A stretch of DNA of 35,856 nt from Bacillota bacterium (lineage in GTDB: Bacteria > Bacillota > Clostridia > Lachnospirales > Lachnospiraceae): the NCBI GenBank assembly GCA_017861355.1, contig JAGFXQ010000001.1, forward strand, positions 1 to 35,856, written 5' to 3'. The notes beneath the pieces are model-generated. The model worked only from the letters and a program-made list of their open reading frames with translations, made no database searches and was not told where the DNA came from. Made by a program: the position numbers and the translations under genes. Shown in pieces: positions 15,782 to 25,093 of this stretch. Every line of letters starts with the position of its first letter. The first letter of the stretch is position 1.

Positions 15782-15802
15782 ATCCGTTAAAGGAGGTTAA
15801 TC

Positions 15803-16318
15803 ATGCAGTCCGATACGTTTATGCTTTATAAGCTTATGATCCTCTACATCCTAAGTAGAGTGAATTTTCCTCTGACGAATGCACAATTAACCGCATTTAT
15901 TCTGGAGAAGGAATATACGAATTATTTTAATATCCAGAGAGCCATCTCGGAATTAATTGATGATGCCTATATTACTACAAAGACAATTCGCAACAGTACC
16001 CTGTATCGAATTACCGACAGCGGTACAGAGACCCTCCTTTTCTTTGATAACACGATTTCCTCCGGAATCAAAGATGATATTGAAGCTTATCTATTAGAGA
16101 ATAAGTATGAACTTCAAGCTGAGGTATCCACTCAAGCTGAATTCTATCAGGTTAAAAAAGGTGAATTCGCTGCTCATCTCAGCGTAATCGAACGTGAAGC
16201 TTCCATCATTGATCTAACTCTCCTCGTTCCTACCGTAGAGGAAGCAGAAAGCTTATGTAATAATTGGAGAGAGAAGAGCTCGGATGTCTATGCATACCTG
16301 ATGTCTATCTTACTTTAA
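15803..16318 (+). CDS. DUF4364 family protein, winged-helix-like
   Basis: A 171-residue protein. The N-terminal about 75 residues (LYKLMILYILSRVNFPLTNAQL start, then INIQ-like helix, AYITTKTIRNSTLYRITDSG) look like a winged helix similar to PadR-type regulators, followed by a C-terminal mixed domain. The family is DUF4364, widespread in Clostridia and of unknown function; a transcriptional regulator role is inference. A strong AAGGAGG site lies 5 bases upstream of the ATG. The gene starts 21 bases after the radical SAM gene, so the three plus-strand genes probably form one operon ending at the hairpin 16363-16418. Confidence 0.85.
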   Translation: MQSDTFMLYKLMILYILSRVNFPLTNAQLTAFILEKEYTNYFNIQRAISELIDDAYITTKTIRNSTLYRITDSGTETLLFFDNTISSGIKDDIEAYLLENKYELQAEVSTQAEFYQVKKGEFAAHLSVIEREASIIDLTLLVPTVEEAESLCNNWREKSSDVYAYLMSILL

Positions 16319-16362
16319 GAATGTAGATCCATAATAAAACGCATATCCTATGAAATAAAATA

Positions 16363-16418
16363 AGGCTGCTGAAAACAAATACTCGCACAATGTGTGCGAT
16401 GCTTTATTTCAGCAGCCT
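16363..16418. terminator. Bidirectional terminator between DUF4364 and engB
   Basis: AGGCTGCTGAAA (16363-16374) pairs with TTTCAGCAGCCT (16407-16418), 12 perfect pairs, and TCGCACA/TGTGCGA forms a second stem inside. On the minus strand the stem is followed by a T-rich stretch (TTATTTTATTTC), so it best serves engB; it also follows the plus-strand operon by 45 bases. The two genes converge here. Confidence 0.75.
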
Positions 16419-16484
16419 CTATCTTATATCCCATAGATTAACCTGTAAAGATGAAGTCTCCTTACCATCTATTTGTTATATAAA

Positions 16485-17132
16485 TTACTGTTCGATATCT
16501 CTTAGTTGCGGTGTATCTATGCCATTCTCCAGAGATTCCTGTGAAGGAAAACAAATCTCCTCAATACAAGCCCAGATTTCATCTCTTCCCTGCTTACTTG
16601 TAGCAGAAAAAGGATATATCTTCGTTCCCGGAATTACCTCTAGGCCTTCTTTAATTATTTTCACCTGCTTCTGAATCTGACTACGGTTTATCTTATCGAG
16701 CTTCGTTGCTATGATAACCGGATGAAAGCCTTGATATACAATCCAGTCATACATACTCTTGTCATTCTGTGAAGGCTCGTGGCGAATGTCAAGAAGTAGG
16801 AAGACCATCTTAAGCTGGGGTGAGGTCTTAAGATATCTTTCAATCATTGTACCCCACTTTTCCTTTGTTTTCTCCGCAACCTTTGCATAACCGTATCCCG
16901 GAAGATCCACATAATAAAGTGCCTCGTTGATATTATAGAAATTGATCGTTTGTGTCTTTCCAGGCGACCCGGAGGTTCTGGCTAAAGACTTTCGATTCAT
17001 AAGGGCATTGATTAAGGATGATTTACCGACATTTGATTTTCCCGAAAATGCCACCTCCGGTTTATCGTTAATCGGAAGTACACTGGTAATTCCACATACA
17101 GTCTCAAGATTTGCACTTTTAATAATCATCAT
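16485..17132 (-). CDS. engB: Ribosome-biogenesis GTPase EngB (YsxC/YihA)
   Basis: A 215-residue TrmE-Era-EngA-EngB-type GTPase needed for 50S ribosome assembly. G1 is GKSNVGKSS (31-39), G2 lies around SPGKTQT (56-62), G3 is DLPG (76-79, in YYVDLPGYGYAKV) and G4 is TKLD. The start is placed at 17132, where the leader reads GAGG then six bases to ATG ATG; the second ATG (17129) is equally possible. A longer frame back to 17288 crosses the clpX-engB hairpin and is not coding. It lies downstream of clpX in the same direction, a classic Firmicutes order. Confidence 0.94.
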   Translation of the reverse strand: MMIIKSANLETVCGITSVLPINDKPEVAFSGKSNVGKSSLINALMNRKSLARTSGSPGKTQTINFYNINEALYYVDLPGYGYAKVAEKTKEKWGTMIERYLKTSPQLKMVFLLLDIRHEPSQNDKSMYDWIVYQGFHPVIIATKLDKINRSQIQKQVKIIKEGLEVIPGTKIYPFSATSKQGRDEIWACIEEICFPSQESLENGIDTPQLRDIEQ

Positions 17133-17231
17133 TCTCACCCTCACTTTTCTTCTTATCCTATTATTATGTGTTAAGATTACAATCGTTATGTTTCTGAATG
17201 TCACTATTATATGACTTCCATATAATGAAAA

Positions 17232-17264
17232 GTGCACCGCAAATGTCTTGCATTTACGGTGCAC
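17232..17264 (-). terminator. Terminator-like hairpin between clpX and engB
   Basis: GTGCACCG (17232-17239) pairs with CGGTGCAC (17257-17264), extended inside by AAATG/CATTT across one mismatch. On the minus strand it is followed by TTTTCATT. It starts 34 bases after the clpX stop, so engB may depend on read-through or its own promoter. Confidence 0.7.
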
Positions 17265-17297
17265 ATTCATTTTTATACTGTAATGCAACAGCTTTAT

Positions 17298-18593
17298 TTA
17301 TGCTATTTCATCTTTACTTTTCTTTGTACTGCGCTTTGCAATCGGCTTTCTTGCTACCACTTCTTCGGAAAGCACAACCATAGGCTTTTCTTTGCCAAGA
17401 ACTGCTTCTTTGGTAATGATGCATTTGACTGCTTTCGTATCCGAGGGAAGGTTATACATAGAGTCCATCATAACACTTTCCATAATAGCACGAAGTCCTC
17501 TTGCACCGATTTTTCTCTTATAGGACTGCTTCGCAATTTCATCCAAAGCACCTTCTTCGAATTCAAGTTCTACGCCGTCCAGTTCAAACAGTTTCTTGTA
17601 CTGCTTTGTAATTGCATTCTTCGGCTCAGTAAGAATTCGAACCAAAGCTGCTTCATCCAGCATGTCAAGAGCTACGGTAACCGGAACACGACCTACAAAT
17701 TCAGGGATCAGACCAAACTTAATCAAATCCTGAGGCATAACCTGACGGAATAATTCACCGACATTTGATTTATTTTTCTCAATAATCTGAGCATTGAAGC
17801 CGATGGACTTTTGTCCGGTACGTGCTTCAATAATCTTCTCCAATCCATCAAAGGCTCCACCACAGATAAATAAAATATTCGTAGTATCAATCTGGATGAA
17901 TTCCTGATGAGGATGCTTTCTTCCTCCCTGCGGAGGAACGGAAGCCACCGTACCTTCCAGTATCTTTAAAAGTGCCTGTTGAACACCTTCTCCGGACACG
18001 TCTCTAGTAATGGAGGTGTTTTCCGATTTTCTCGTGATTTTATCAATTTCATCAATGTAAATAATACCATATTCTGCACGCTCGATATCAAAGTCCGCAG
18101 CCTGGATAATCTTCAGCAGGATGTTCTCCACATCCTCACCTACATAACCTGCTTCGGTCAGTGCAGTTGCATCGGCAATTGCAAAGGGTACATTCAGTAA
18201 TTTTGCTAACGTCTGAGCCAGATATGTCTTACCGGATCCAGTAGGACCAATCATAAGAAGGTTACTTTTCTGAAGTTCGACATCCAAATCCTTTTCCGCA
18301 AGCACTCGTTTGTAATGATTGTATACAGAGACAGCCAGTACTTTCTTCGCTTCATCCTGTCCTACTACATGCTGGTCTAAGAAAGCCTTAATCTCTGCGG
18401 GTTTTAACAGATTGATGTCCGTATTGACTACCGGTTCACCCTCGAATTCTTCCTCGATAATTTCACTGCATATTTCTATACATTCATCACAGATATAGAC
18501 TCCGGGTCCTGCGATCAGTTTCCTAACCTGGTCCTGCGTTTTATTACAAAAGGAGCATCTCAGTTGTTTTCTGTCTTCTACCTTTCCTGCCAC
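17298..18593 (-). CDS. clpX: ATP-dependent Clp protease ATP-binding subunit ClpX
   Basis: A 431-residue AAA+ unfoldase that feeds substrates to ClpP. The zinc-binding domain has C13, C16, C35 and C38; Walker A is GPTGSGKT (116-123), the pore loop GYVG (149-152), Walker B IIYIDEID (177-184), and the ClpP-contacting IGF loop appears in QKSIGFNAQ. The likely start is the GTG at 18591-18593 (giving MAGKVEDRKQLRCSF), with GAGGTG 8 bases upstream; this matches ClpX N-termini, whereas an ATG at 18629 would add twelve unconserved residues. It follows clpP by 50 bases. The C-terminus has a Lys-rich tail (KRSTKKSKDE). Confidence 0.97.
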   Translation of the reverse strand: MAGKVEDRKQLRCSFCNKTQDQVRKLIAGPGVYICDECIEICSEIIEEEFEGEPVVNTDINLLKPAEIKAFLDQHVVGQDEAKKVLAVSVYNHYKRVLAEKDLDVELQKSNLLMIGPTGSGKTYLAQTLAKLLNVPFAIADATALTEAGYVGEDVENILLKIIQAADFDIERAEYGIIYIDEIDKITRKSENTSITRDVSGEGVQQALLKILEGTVASVPPQGGRKHPHQEFIQIDTTNILFICGGAFDGLEKIIEARTGQKSIGFNAQIIEKNKSNVGELFRQVMPQDLIKFGLIPEFVGRVPVTVALDMLDEAALVRILTEPKNAITKQYKKLFELDGVELEFEEGALDEIAKQSYKRKIGARGLRAIMESVMMDSMYNLPSDTKAVKCIITKEAVLGKEKPMVVLSEEVVARKPIAKRSTKKSKDEIA

Positions 18594-18643
18594 TGCCTTA
18601 TCACCTCTTCTCTCTGCTGAGCAAAGCATCCGGTGATACAGGA

Positions 18644-19225
18644 TTATCTGCTTACTAATATACCATCGATAATACCGTATTCACGAGCTTCTTCAGCACT
18701 CATATAAAAGTCTCTTTCTGTATCAACCTCAATGACTTCAATCGGCTTGCCGGTATTCTTAGCAAGGATTTCATTGAGTTTTCTTCTCGTCTTGAGGATG
18801 TTATCTGCAACAATCTTGATATCGGTAGCCTGGCCCTTAGCACCGCCGGAGGGTTGGTGAATCATCACCTCTGCGTTAGGAAGAGCGAATCTCTTGCCCT
18901 TGGTTCCGCCGGATAATAAAAACGCACCCATGCTTGCTGCCATACCGATACAGATGGTAGATACATCACACTTGATATAGTTCATGGTATCATAGATTGC
19001 CATGCCTGCAGTTACCGATCCACCGGGGCTATTAATATAGAAATTAATATCCTTGCCCGGATCCTCTGACTCTAAGAATAATAACTGTGCCACTACTAAG
19101 CTTGCAGTTACCTCATTTACTTCTTCACCAAGGAAAATAATTCTTTCCTTTAACAATCTGGAATAAATGTCGTAGCTTCTCTCGCCACGGCTTGTTTGTT
19201 CAATGACATAAGGTACTAAACTCAT
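18644..19225 (-). CDS. clpP: ATP-dependent Clp protease proteolytic subunit
   Basis: A 193-residue serine protease forming the barrel partner of ClpX. The catalytic triad is visible: S98 (GMAASMGA), H123 (MIHQP) and D172 (TERDFYM). The N-terminal start MSLVPYVIEQTSRGERSYDI and the SPGGS oxyanion loop (66-70) are typical. GGAGG lies 8 bases upstream of the ATG. It is 43 bases downstream of tig and upstream of clpX, giving the conserved tig-clpP-clpX order for folding and degradation of new and damaged proteins. No CIRCE or CtsR site was recognised nearby. Confidence 0.97.
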   Translation of the reverse strand: MSLVPYVIEQTSRGERSYDIYSRLLKERIIFLGEEVNEVTASLVVAQLLFLESEDPGKDINFYINSPGGSVTAGMAIYDTMNYIKCDVSTICIGMAASMGAFLLSGGTKGKRFALPNAEVMIHQPSGGAKGQATDIKIVADNILKTRRKLNEILAKNTGKPIEVIEVDTERDFYMSAEEAREYGIIDGILVSR

Positions 19226-19268
19226 ACATTTATCCTCCTTATCTATCTATGCGTTGTCTCTTAGATGC

Positions 19269-20555
19269 TTATGCTTCCTTTGACTTTGCAACAACAAAAT
19301 CAACAGCCTTCTGAACTGCGATGTCAGCCTTAATCTGCTCTTTTTCCTTCTCGCCGATTAATTCCTTTAATTTATCTGCTTCCATCTGGTACATAGCAGC
19401 CATCTCTGTAAGCTCTTTCTCTACATCCTCTTCGGACACTTCGATCTTCTCAGCCTTTGCTACTGCTTCTAATACTAATCTGCTCTGGATACGCTTCACA
19501 GCCTGAGGCTTCATGCTCTCCAAGAATTTCTTGGCATCCATACCTGTGAACTGGAAATACTGTTCAACAGAAAGACCTTGCTGCTGAATTCTCTGAGCGA
19601 AATCTTCTGCCATCTGATTTACCTGTGCAGAAATCATAGGTTCCGGAATATCCATAGTTGCGCCTTCGATGATTTTATCAACTACGTCGTTTTCCTTAGC
19701 TGTCTTTAATTCTTTTTCTTTATTTTCCTTAATTGTAGCCTTGATATTCTCTTTATATTCATCCAAAGTATCAAATTCAGATACATCCTGAGCGAAATCA
19801 TCATCAAGCTCAGGAAGCTCTTTCATTTTGATTTCTTTGACTGTAACCTTAAATAATGCCGGCTTTCCAGCTAATTCCTTCGCCTGGTACTCCTCCGGGA
19901 AGGTAACATTAACTTCTACTGCTTCGCCAATTGTTTTGCCGATTAACTGCTCCTCGAAAGTATCAATGAAGGAATGAGAACCGATGGTAAGGGAATAGTT
20001 CTCGCCCTTGCCGCCTTCAAATGCAACTCCGTCTACAAAGCCTTCGAAGTCGATTACAGTAATATCGCCATCCTGAACTGCTCTGTCATCTACGGTAATT
20101 GTTCTGGAATTCTGCTCACGCTCTTTATTGATCTGAGCCATAATCTCATCTTCTGTTACTTCTGCTTCCTTCTTCTCTACCTTAATACCCTTGTAGGTGC
20201 CTAAGGTAACTTCCGGCTTTAATGCTACTTCTGCTGTGAAGATGAAGCTCTGTCCTTTTTCAATCTGAACGACATCAATGTCAGGTCTGGATACGATATC
20301 GAGTCCGCTTTCTGTTGCAGCCTTGTCATAAGCCTCAGGAATCAGCTCATTTGCTGCATCCTCATAGAATACACTTACACCATACATCTTCTCGATGATG
20401 GAACGGGGAGCCTTACCCTTACGGAAGCCCTGAACATTCATCTTGCCCTTATTCTTCTGATATGCTTTCTCTAAAGCAACCTCAAATTCCTCAGCGGAAG
20501 CCTCTATGGTAAGCTTAGCCATATTCTTCTCTAATTTTTCAACCTGTAAACTCAT
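19269..20555 (-). CDS. tig: Trigger factor (ribosome-associated chaperone and prolyl isomerase)
   Basis: A 428-residue protein with the three-domain order of trigger factor. The N-terminal ribosome-binding domain contains the signature GFRKGKAPRSIIEKMYG (about 43-59), the FKBP-type isomerase domain spans about 150-240 (DGDITVIDFEGFVDGVAFEGG), and the C-terminal helical substrate cradle follows. The start at 20555 (MSLQVEKLEKN) has AGGAGG 7 bases upstream; the in-frame ATG at 20624 lies in the leader. It leads the tig-clpP-clpX cluster and has a promoter at 20721-20749. Confidence 0.97.
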   Translation of the reverse strand: MSLQVEKLEKNMAKLTIEASAEEFEVALEKAYQKNKGKMNVQGFRKGKAPRSIIEKMYGVSVFYEDAANELIPEAYDKAATESGLDIVSRPDIDVVQIEKGQSFIFTAEVALKPEVTLGTYKGIKVEKKEAEVTEDEIMAQINKEREQNSRTITVDDRAVQDGDITVIDFEGFVDGVAFEGGKGENYSLTIGSHSFIDTFEEQLIGKTIGEAVEVNVTFPEEYQAKELAGKPALFKVTVKEIKMKELPELDDDFAQDVSEFDTLDEYKENIKATIKENKEKELKTAKENDVVDKIIEGATMDIPEPMISAQVNQMAEDFAQRIQQQGLSVEQYFQFTGMDAKKFLESMKPQAVKRIQSRLVLEAVAKAEKIEVSEEDVEKELTEMAAMYQMEADKLKELIGEKEKEQIKADIAVQKAVDFVVAKSKEA

Positions 20556-20606
20556 TTTGAATCCTCCTAGTATATTGGGATGATTATTATCCCTATTCTT
20601 CTTCTC

Positions 20607-20622
20607 GGAAGACAAATCTTCC
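20607..20622. promoter_or_regulatory. Small hairpin in the tig leader
   Basis: GGAAGA (20607-20612) and TCTTCC (20617-20622) pair around a 4-base loop about 52 bases upstream of the tig start codon. No T-run follows; it could stabilise the leader or do nothing. Confidence 0.35.
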
Positions 20623-20720
20623 AAGTATATTTCTGTATGTTACTTTTTACCATTTATGTTTATTTCATACGCAACAGTGTAAAAGTACATAACATCCGCA
20701 TTTGCAGACATTTTGACATT

Positions 20721-20749
20721 AGTATATTATAACATAAGGCTTCTGTAAA
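20721..20749 (-). promoter_or_regulatory. Promoter for the tig-clpP-clpX cluster
   Basis: On the minus strand, -35 TTTACA (20744-20749), 17-base spacer, -10 TATACT (20721-20726), each matching five of six consensus bases. The leader is about 160 bases. Confidence 0.6.
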
Positions 20750-20811
20750 TACCATTTTTATTTTTGTTTAGGGCTTTTTTGTGAAATTTACTTAAAATTT
20801 CTATAAAATCG

Positions 20812-22155
20812 CTATTTCACATGTCCCTGCGCCTTCATGGTTTCTACAACACGATCCACATACGTACGGCAGATCTCTTCTGACGCAGCCTCAACCATAA
20901 CACGGATTACTGGTTCTGTACCGCTCTCACGAACCAGAATACGACCATCATTACCCAACTCCTTTTCAACCTCTGCTACAACCTCCATAACAATCAGGTC
21001 ATTTTTCACAGCCTTCTTATTATGTACTTTTACATTCACCATAAGCTGGGGATAGATCGTAATTTCCTTTAGAAGTTCTGACAACGGAGCCTTACTTTCG
21101 AGCATAACTTCCATAATCTTCAAGGAAGTAAGTACACCATCTCCTGTTGTAGCATGCTTGCTGAATATGATGTGTCCGGATTGCTCTCCACCGATCGTGT
21201 GACCGTTCGTCATCATATTCTCATACACATATTTATCTCCTACCGCCGTCTTCTCGTATTGAATTCCCTTATTATCCAGTGCTTTATATAGACCCAGGTT
21301 CGACATAATGGTAGTTACCACCGTATTATTCTTCAGATCATTACGGCTCTTCATATAAACACCGCAAAGATACATAATAAGATCACCATCAAGAATATTG
21401 CCCTTTTCATCGACTGCTAAACATCGATCTGCATCTCCGTCATAGGCAAATCCAACATCAAGCTTATTTTCTACCACAAATTTCTGTAAATGTTCAATAT
21501 GGGTTGACCCGCAGTGGCGATTGATATTGGTTCCGTCCGGTTCACTGTTGATTACAAAGGTCTTCGCACCAAGAGCATCAAATACTCCCTTTGCAACCGT
21601 AGTAGCAGCACCGTTCGCAAGATCAAGGCCGACTTTCTTATCGGAGAAGGATCTGGTAGCCAAGGAAATCAAATAACCTATGTAGCGGTTTCTTCCAATT
21701 GCATAGTCCACGGTTCTTCCGATATTTTCTCTGGTTGCCATAGGCAAATCATCCGTCTCACTATCGATATAATCTTCAATCAGTTCTTCTATCTCAGCCT
21801 CAAGCTTATATCCGTTACCATTGATTACTTTAATACCGTTATCGTAATAAGGATTATGGCTGGCAGAGATCATAATACCACAATCAAAACCCTCACTCCG
21901 TACAACATATGAGATACTCGGAGTAGGAGTTACATGTAGCAGATATACATCTGCACCGCTGGCAGTTAGTCCTGCTACCAATGAATATTCAAACATATAG
22001 CTACTTCTTCTTGTATCCTTACCTATTACAATATTCGCTTTATGCTCCTTACCATAATAATTTCCTAAAAATCTACCTACCTTATATGCATGCATTACTG
22101 TCAGATTGACATTTGCTTCACCACGGAAGCCATCGGTTCCAAAATATTTACCCAT
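20812..22155 (-). CDS. glmM: Phosphoglucosamine mutase
   Basis: A 447-residue alpha-D-phosphohexomutase that converts glucosamine-6-phosphate to glucosamine-1-phosphate for UDP-GlcNAc and cell-wall synthesis. Seen are the N-terminal FGTDGFRGEANV (5-16), the phosphoserine loop ISASHNPYYDNGIK with active S99 (96-109), the metal loop DGDADR, the sugar-binding GGEQSGH and the phosphate-binding RESGTEPVIRVM near the end. GlmM is favoured over phosphoglucomutase by length and by the GGEQSGH and RESGTEP motifs. No clear terminator separates it from tig. The ribosome site (AGGG or GAGG just before the ATG) is not ideal. Confidence 0.94.
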   Translation of the reverse strand: MGKYFGTDGFRGEANVNLTVMHAYKVGRFLGNYYGKEHKANIVIGKDTRRSSYMFEYSLVAGLTASGADVYLLHVTPTPSISYVVRSEGFDCGIMISASHNPYYDNGIKVINGNGYKLEAEIEELIEDYIDSETDDLPMATRENIGRTVDYAIGRNRYIGYLISLATRSFSDKKVGLDLANGAATTVAKGVFDALGAKTFVINSEPDGTNINRHCGSTHIEHLQKFVVENKLDVGFAYDGDADRCLAVDEKGNILDGDLIMYLCGVYMKSRNDLKNNTVVTTIMSNLGLYKALDNKGIQYEKTAVGDKYVYENMMTNGHTIGGEQSGHIIFSKHATTGDGVLTSLKIMEVMLESKAPLSELLKEITIYPQLMVNVKVHNKKAVKNDLIVMEVVAEVEKELGNDGRILVRESGTEPVIRVMVEAASEEICRTYVDRVVETMKAQGHVK

Positions 22156-22333
22156 ATCCTCAATCCCTTTCTATATTGCGTAATCGGCGTTACCTACTTA
22201 GTAGTAATCCGTATCTTGTATTTAGTATATGCTTTCTTTTGTACCGCTCATGTCCCCAGAAAATAGTAAATTTCTTCAAAGTACGTTTATTTTATCATAA
22301 TAGTCATGGATTTGGAAATGGTTATTTCATAAT

Positions 22334-23395
22334 TTACTTAAATACCTGTGCAAGTCCATCCTCGGCAAGAAGCTCATACAAAGCATCTACAACCCGTATA
22401 TCAAGGCAACCGTTACGAACATCCTTTGCCAATATTTCCTTTGCTTCTTCTATCGACATCCTTGCACGATACGGGCGATCGGAATAGAGAGCATCAAAGA
22501 TATCTGCGACCGCCAATATTCTTGTCTCCATATTGATTTCTTCGCTTTTCAATCCATCCGGATAGCCGGATCCATTCAGCTTCTCATGATGACTGCGCAC
22601 CGGTCCGATACAATCCCTTAAGGATCCAAGCGGTTTTATGATCGTTTCCCCAATCTCGGTATGTTTCTTAATGATATCAAATTCTTCTTCCGTTAATCGG
22701 TCGGGTTTATTCAGGATATTCTCGGGAACCCCTACTTTACCGATGTCATGAATAATTCCTGCAATCTCAAGCTGGTTCAGTCTATCTTCTTCAAGTCCCA
22801 AGCGATCTCCCAGCATTCGGCTGAGCATCCCAACTCTTCTGGTGTGTCCATCCGTATACTTATCTTTTGCTTCAATTACATTGGCAAGCGTTATAATCAA
22901 ATTTTTCGAACTTTCCGTCTCTGTGTTATAATCGTGCTTCAACAATTCATACAACCTTGTTATCTCATGATTGGATTGTTCGAGCTCATCATATTTCTTA
23001 CGAAGATCATCCTCCAGTTCCTTCTTCTCAAGTCCATTCTTTACCACTTTAATCATATCATTATTATTCCAAGGTTTTTCAAGATAGTAGTAAAGACCAA
23101 TTTCGTTGATGCTACGGATTGCATTCTCCTTATCTGCATATCCGGTCAATAAGATGGTTACCGTATTCGGGCACTTCTCCCTGACATTCTTCAGGAACTC
23201 AAGACCGTTCATCTTCGGCATCATAAAATCAGAGATAATCAGGTCTACCTGATTATTGATCAGCTCGTTGCAGTTCAGTGCCTGTTCCACATCATTATAT
23301 GCGATGACATTTTCCTTCATCATAAGTTTAAACATGGTGGAAAGAGTTGTTGTTATCATTGTTTCATCATCGACTACCATTATTGTTCTGCTCAC
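22334..23395 (-). CDS. Response regulator with HD-GYP output domain
   Basis: A 353-residue protein. The receiver domain (about 1-120) has acidic pocket D9/D10, phosphoacceptor D56 (LIISDFMMPKMNG), the Thr of ILLTGYAD and the Lys of LEKPW. A coiled-coil linker (about 118-155) leads to an HD-GYP domain with HDIGKVGVP and HHEKLNGSGYPDGL, all metal and substrate signature residues intact. HD-GYP domains hydrolyse cyclic di-GMP, so phosphorylation probably controls turnover of that messenger; substrate specificity is inferred. The start is a GTG at 23393-23395 with GGAG about 10 bases upstream. It follows the histidine kinase by 29 bases and is its likely partner. Confidence 0.92.
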   Translation of the reverse strand: MSRTIMVVDDETMITTTLSTMFKLMMKENVIAYNDVEQALNCNELINNQVDLIISDFMMPKMNGLEFLKNVREKCPNTVTILLTGYADKENAIRSINEIGLYYYLEKPWNNNDMIKVVKNGLEKKELEDDLRKKYDELEQSNHEITRLYELLKHDYNTETESSKNLIITLANVIEAKDKYTDGHTRRVGMLSRMLGDRLGLEEDRLNQLEIAGIIHDIGKVGVPENILNKPDRLTEEEFDIIKKHTEIGETIIKPLGSLRDCIGPVRSHHEKLNGSGYPDGLKSEEINMETRILAVADIFDALYSDRPYRARMSIEEAKEILAKDVRNGCLDIRVVDALYELLAEDGLAQVFK

Positions 23396-23424
23396 TATTA
23401 TTGCTCTCCGCCTTCATTTAATAT

Positions 23425-25062
23425 TTATGTTCTATCATTCACCATCGGAATCCGCAGAATAAATTCTGCACCTTTTCCCACTTCACTGTTTACTGTGATA
23501 TCTCCTTTATGTCCCTGCATTATATTGTAGCTAAGGTATAGTCCTAAACCAAGACCGACTCCAACCCCTTTCGTGGTATATCCTGGATCAAAAAGTTTGC
23601 TGATGTCTTCCTGTCTGATACCAATGCCGGTATCTTTGATTGCTATGTAAACATTGTTTTCGCTCTGATAGGTCCGAATATATAAATCCCCTTCCCCTTC
23701 AATCGCCTGGGAGGCATTTACTACAATATTCATAATGACTTGGTTCAGCTGCCCAGGGAAGCATTTCACCATAGGAAGCTCTGCATAATCTTCATGCACT
23801 GTAATACGGTTTTTGAGCAGATTTCTCGTTAATACCAGCACACTTTTTATTCCGTCATTGATATTTGCTTCCTGAAATTCTGCCTGATCCAGTCTGGAAA
23901 AGGATTTTAAGCTTTTGATTATCTCAATTATTCTATCACAGGCAATCAGATTAATGTCGTTTACTTCTTTTAATCTGGCAAATAGGGAACTAAGTTCTTC
24001 ATCTTCCTGAATAATACGGTTTCCTGCTATACTTTCCAACACCATATCCTCAAGCTGAGCATTGCTGTTGATCGCTCCCATCGGTGTATTAATCTCATGT
24101 GTAATCGCTGCCGTTAACATACCCACACTTGCCATCTTTTCACTTTGAATTAATTGTCCTTGTTGCTGTTGTATTTTATTTTTCGAATTAATTAGTTCTT
24201 CATTCTGCATTTCCAGTTCTGCGTTCTGACTCTCCAGGATATCCTTCTGATTTTCTACCGTCTCCTTTTGTTCCTCCAACAGTTTATTCTGATTCTCCAG
24301 CACTGCACCATAATCATGAAGTTTACGAATGATAGTATTTGTTGAGTCTGCCAGAGATTCCATCTCCCGAAGCGGCCTCTTCAAAACGACTTCCGTATGG
24401 ATTGCTGTCTCAATATCACCATCCGAGACTGCCTTCATCTTAATCTCCAATTGGCGGATCGGATTAATAATCGGGATTGCCAACAACAAACCCAGTATCT
24501 TTGATACCAATAGTGCACACAACCCGAAGATAGCAACGGCTGCCAACAGTCCGCCCATAACAATCGACGAGAAGATCGGATTGATCTGCACTTTAATACT
24601 TCCTATCGGTAATCCCGCCATATCAAACAGAGGTTTCTCAGATATTACGGATCTGTATATACCAATCATATCACGATTTACCGGTTCTTCGTTAGAATAC
24701 ACGATTTTATCCTGTACTGTGATGGTGATAAAGACTACCCGTTCGTTCCGCGTAAAGGAAAAATATTCACGAAATACTTTGTTCAGACTGACTTCATCCA
24801 ACCATTGTTCGGTTACCGGCGCCTTTGGATCTAACTCGCTAATATGTTGAAGCCCTAAAATTTTAAGTGCATTCCCAGAATTAATATCATTTTGAATGAT
24901 CGTTCCTACCGCTTCCACCTGAAAACCGGCAACTCCATGCGTTATGATCAATAACAGACCAATTACCAGAGCACTTAAAAAAGCTACCGGCAGAAACGCA
25001 GAAAAGTTCAGCGCATTTCGTACTCTTTTTCTTAAAGTTCTTCTGTTTCTTCTTTTGTTCAC
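23425..25062 (-). CDS. Membrane sensor histidine kinase
   Basis: A 545-residue kinase. A basic N-terminus is followed by TM1 (about 22-42), an extracytoplasmic sensor region (43-164), TM2 (about 165-198), a HAMP-like domain (about 198-252) and a long coiled coil rich in Glu, Gln and Asn (about 252-306). The dimerisation domain has H322 in AAITHEINTPMGAINSN; the ATP-binding domain has NIVVNASQAIEG, DTGIGI and GVGLGLGLYLS. The variant THEINTP box is that of kinases lacking the usual SHELRTP. The start is a GTG at 25060-25062 with AGGGATC 7 bases upstream. Its promoter probably lies in the 87-bp repeats just upstream. The sensed signal is unknown. Confidence 0.92.
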   Translation of the reverse strand: MNKRRNRRTLRKRVRNALNFSAFLPVAFLSALVIGLLLIITHGVAGFQVEAVGTIIQNDINSGNALKILGLQHISELDPKAPVTEQWLDEVSLNKVFREYFSFTRNERVVFITITVQDKIVYSNEEPVNRDMIGIYRSVISEKPLFDMAGLPIGSIKVQINPIFSSIVMGGLLAAVAIFGLCALLVSKILGLLLAIPIINPIRQLEIKMKAVSDGDIETAIHTEVVLKRPLREMESLADSTNTIIRKLHDYGAVLENQNKLLEEQKETVENQKDILESQNAELEMQNEELINSKNKIQQQQGQLIQSEKMASVGMLTAAITHEINTPMGAINSNAQLEDMVLESIAGNRIIQEDEELSSLFARLKEVNDINLIACDRIIEIIKSLKSFSRLDQAEFQEANINDGIKSVLVLTRNLLKNRITVHEDYAELPMVKCFPGQLNQVIMNIVVNASQAIEGEGDLYIRTYQSENNVYIAIKDTGIGIRQEDISKLFDPGYTTKGVGVGLGLGLYLSYNIMQGHKGDITVNSEVGKGAEFILRIPMVNDRT

Positions 25063-25093
25063 TTAGGATCCCTGCTTTCGACAAGTCTTGTTA

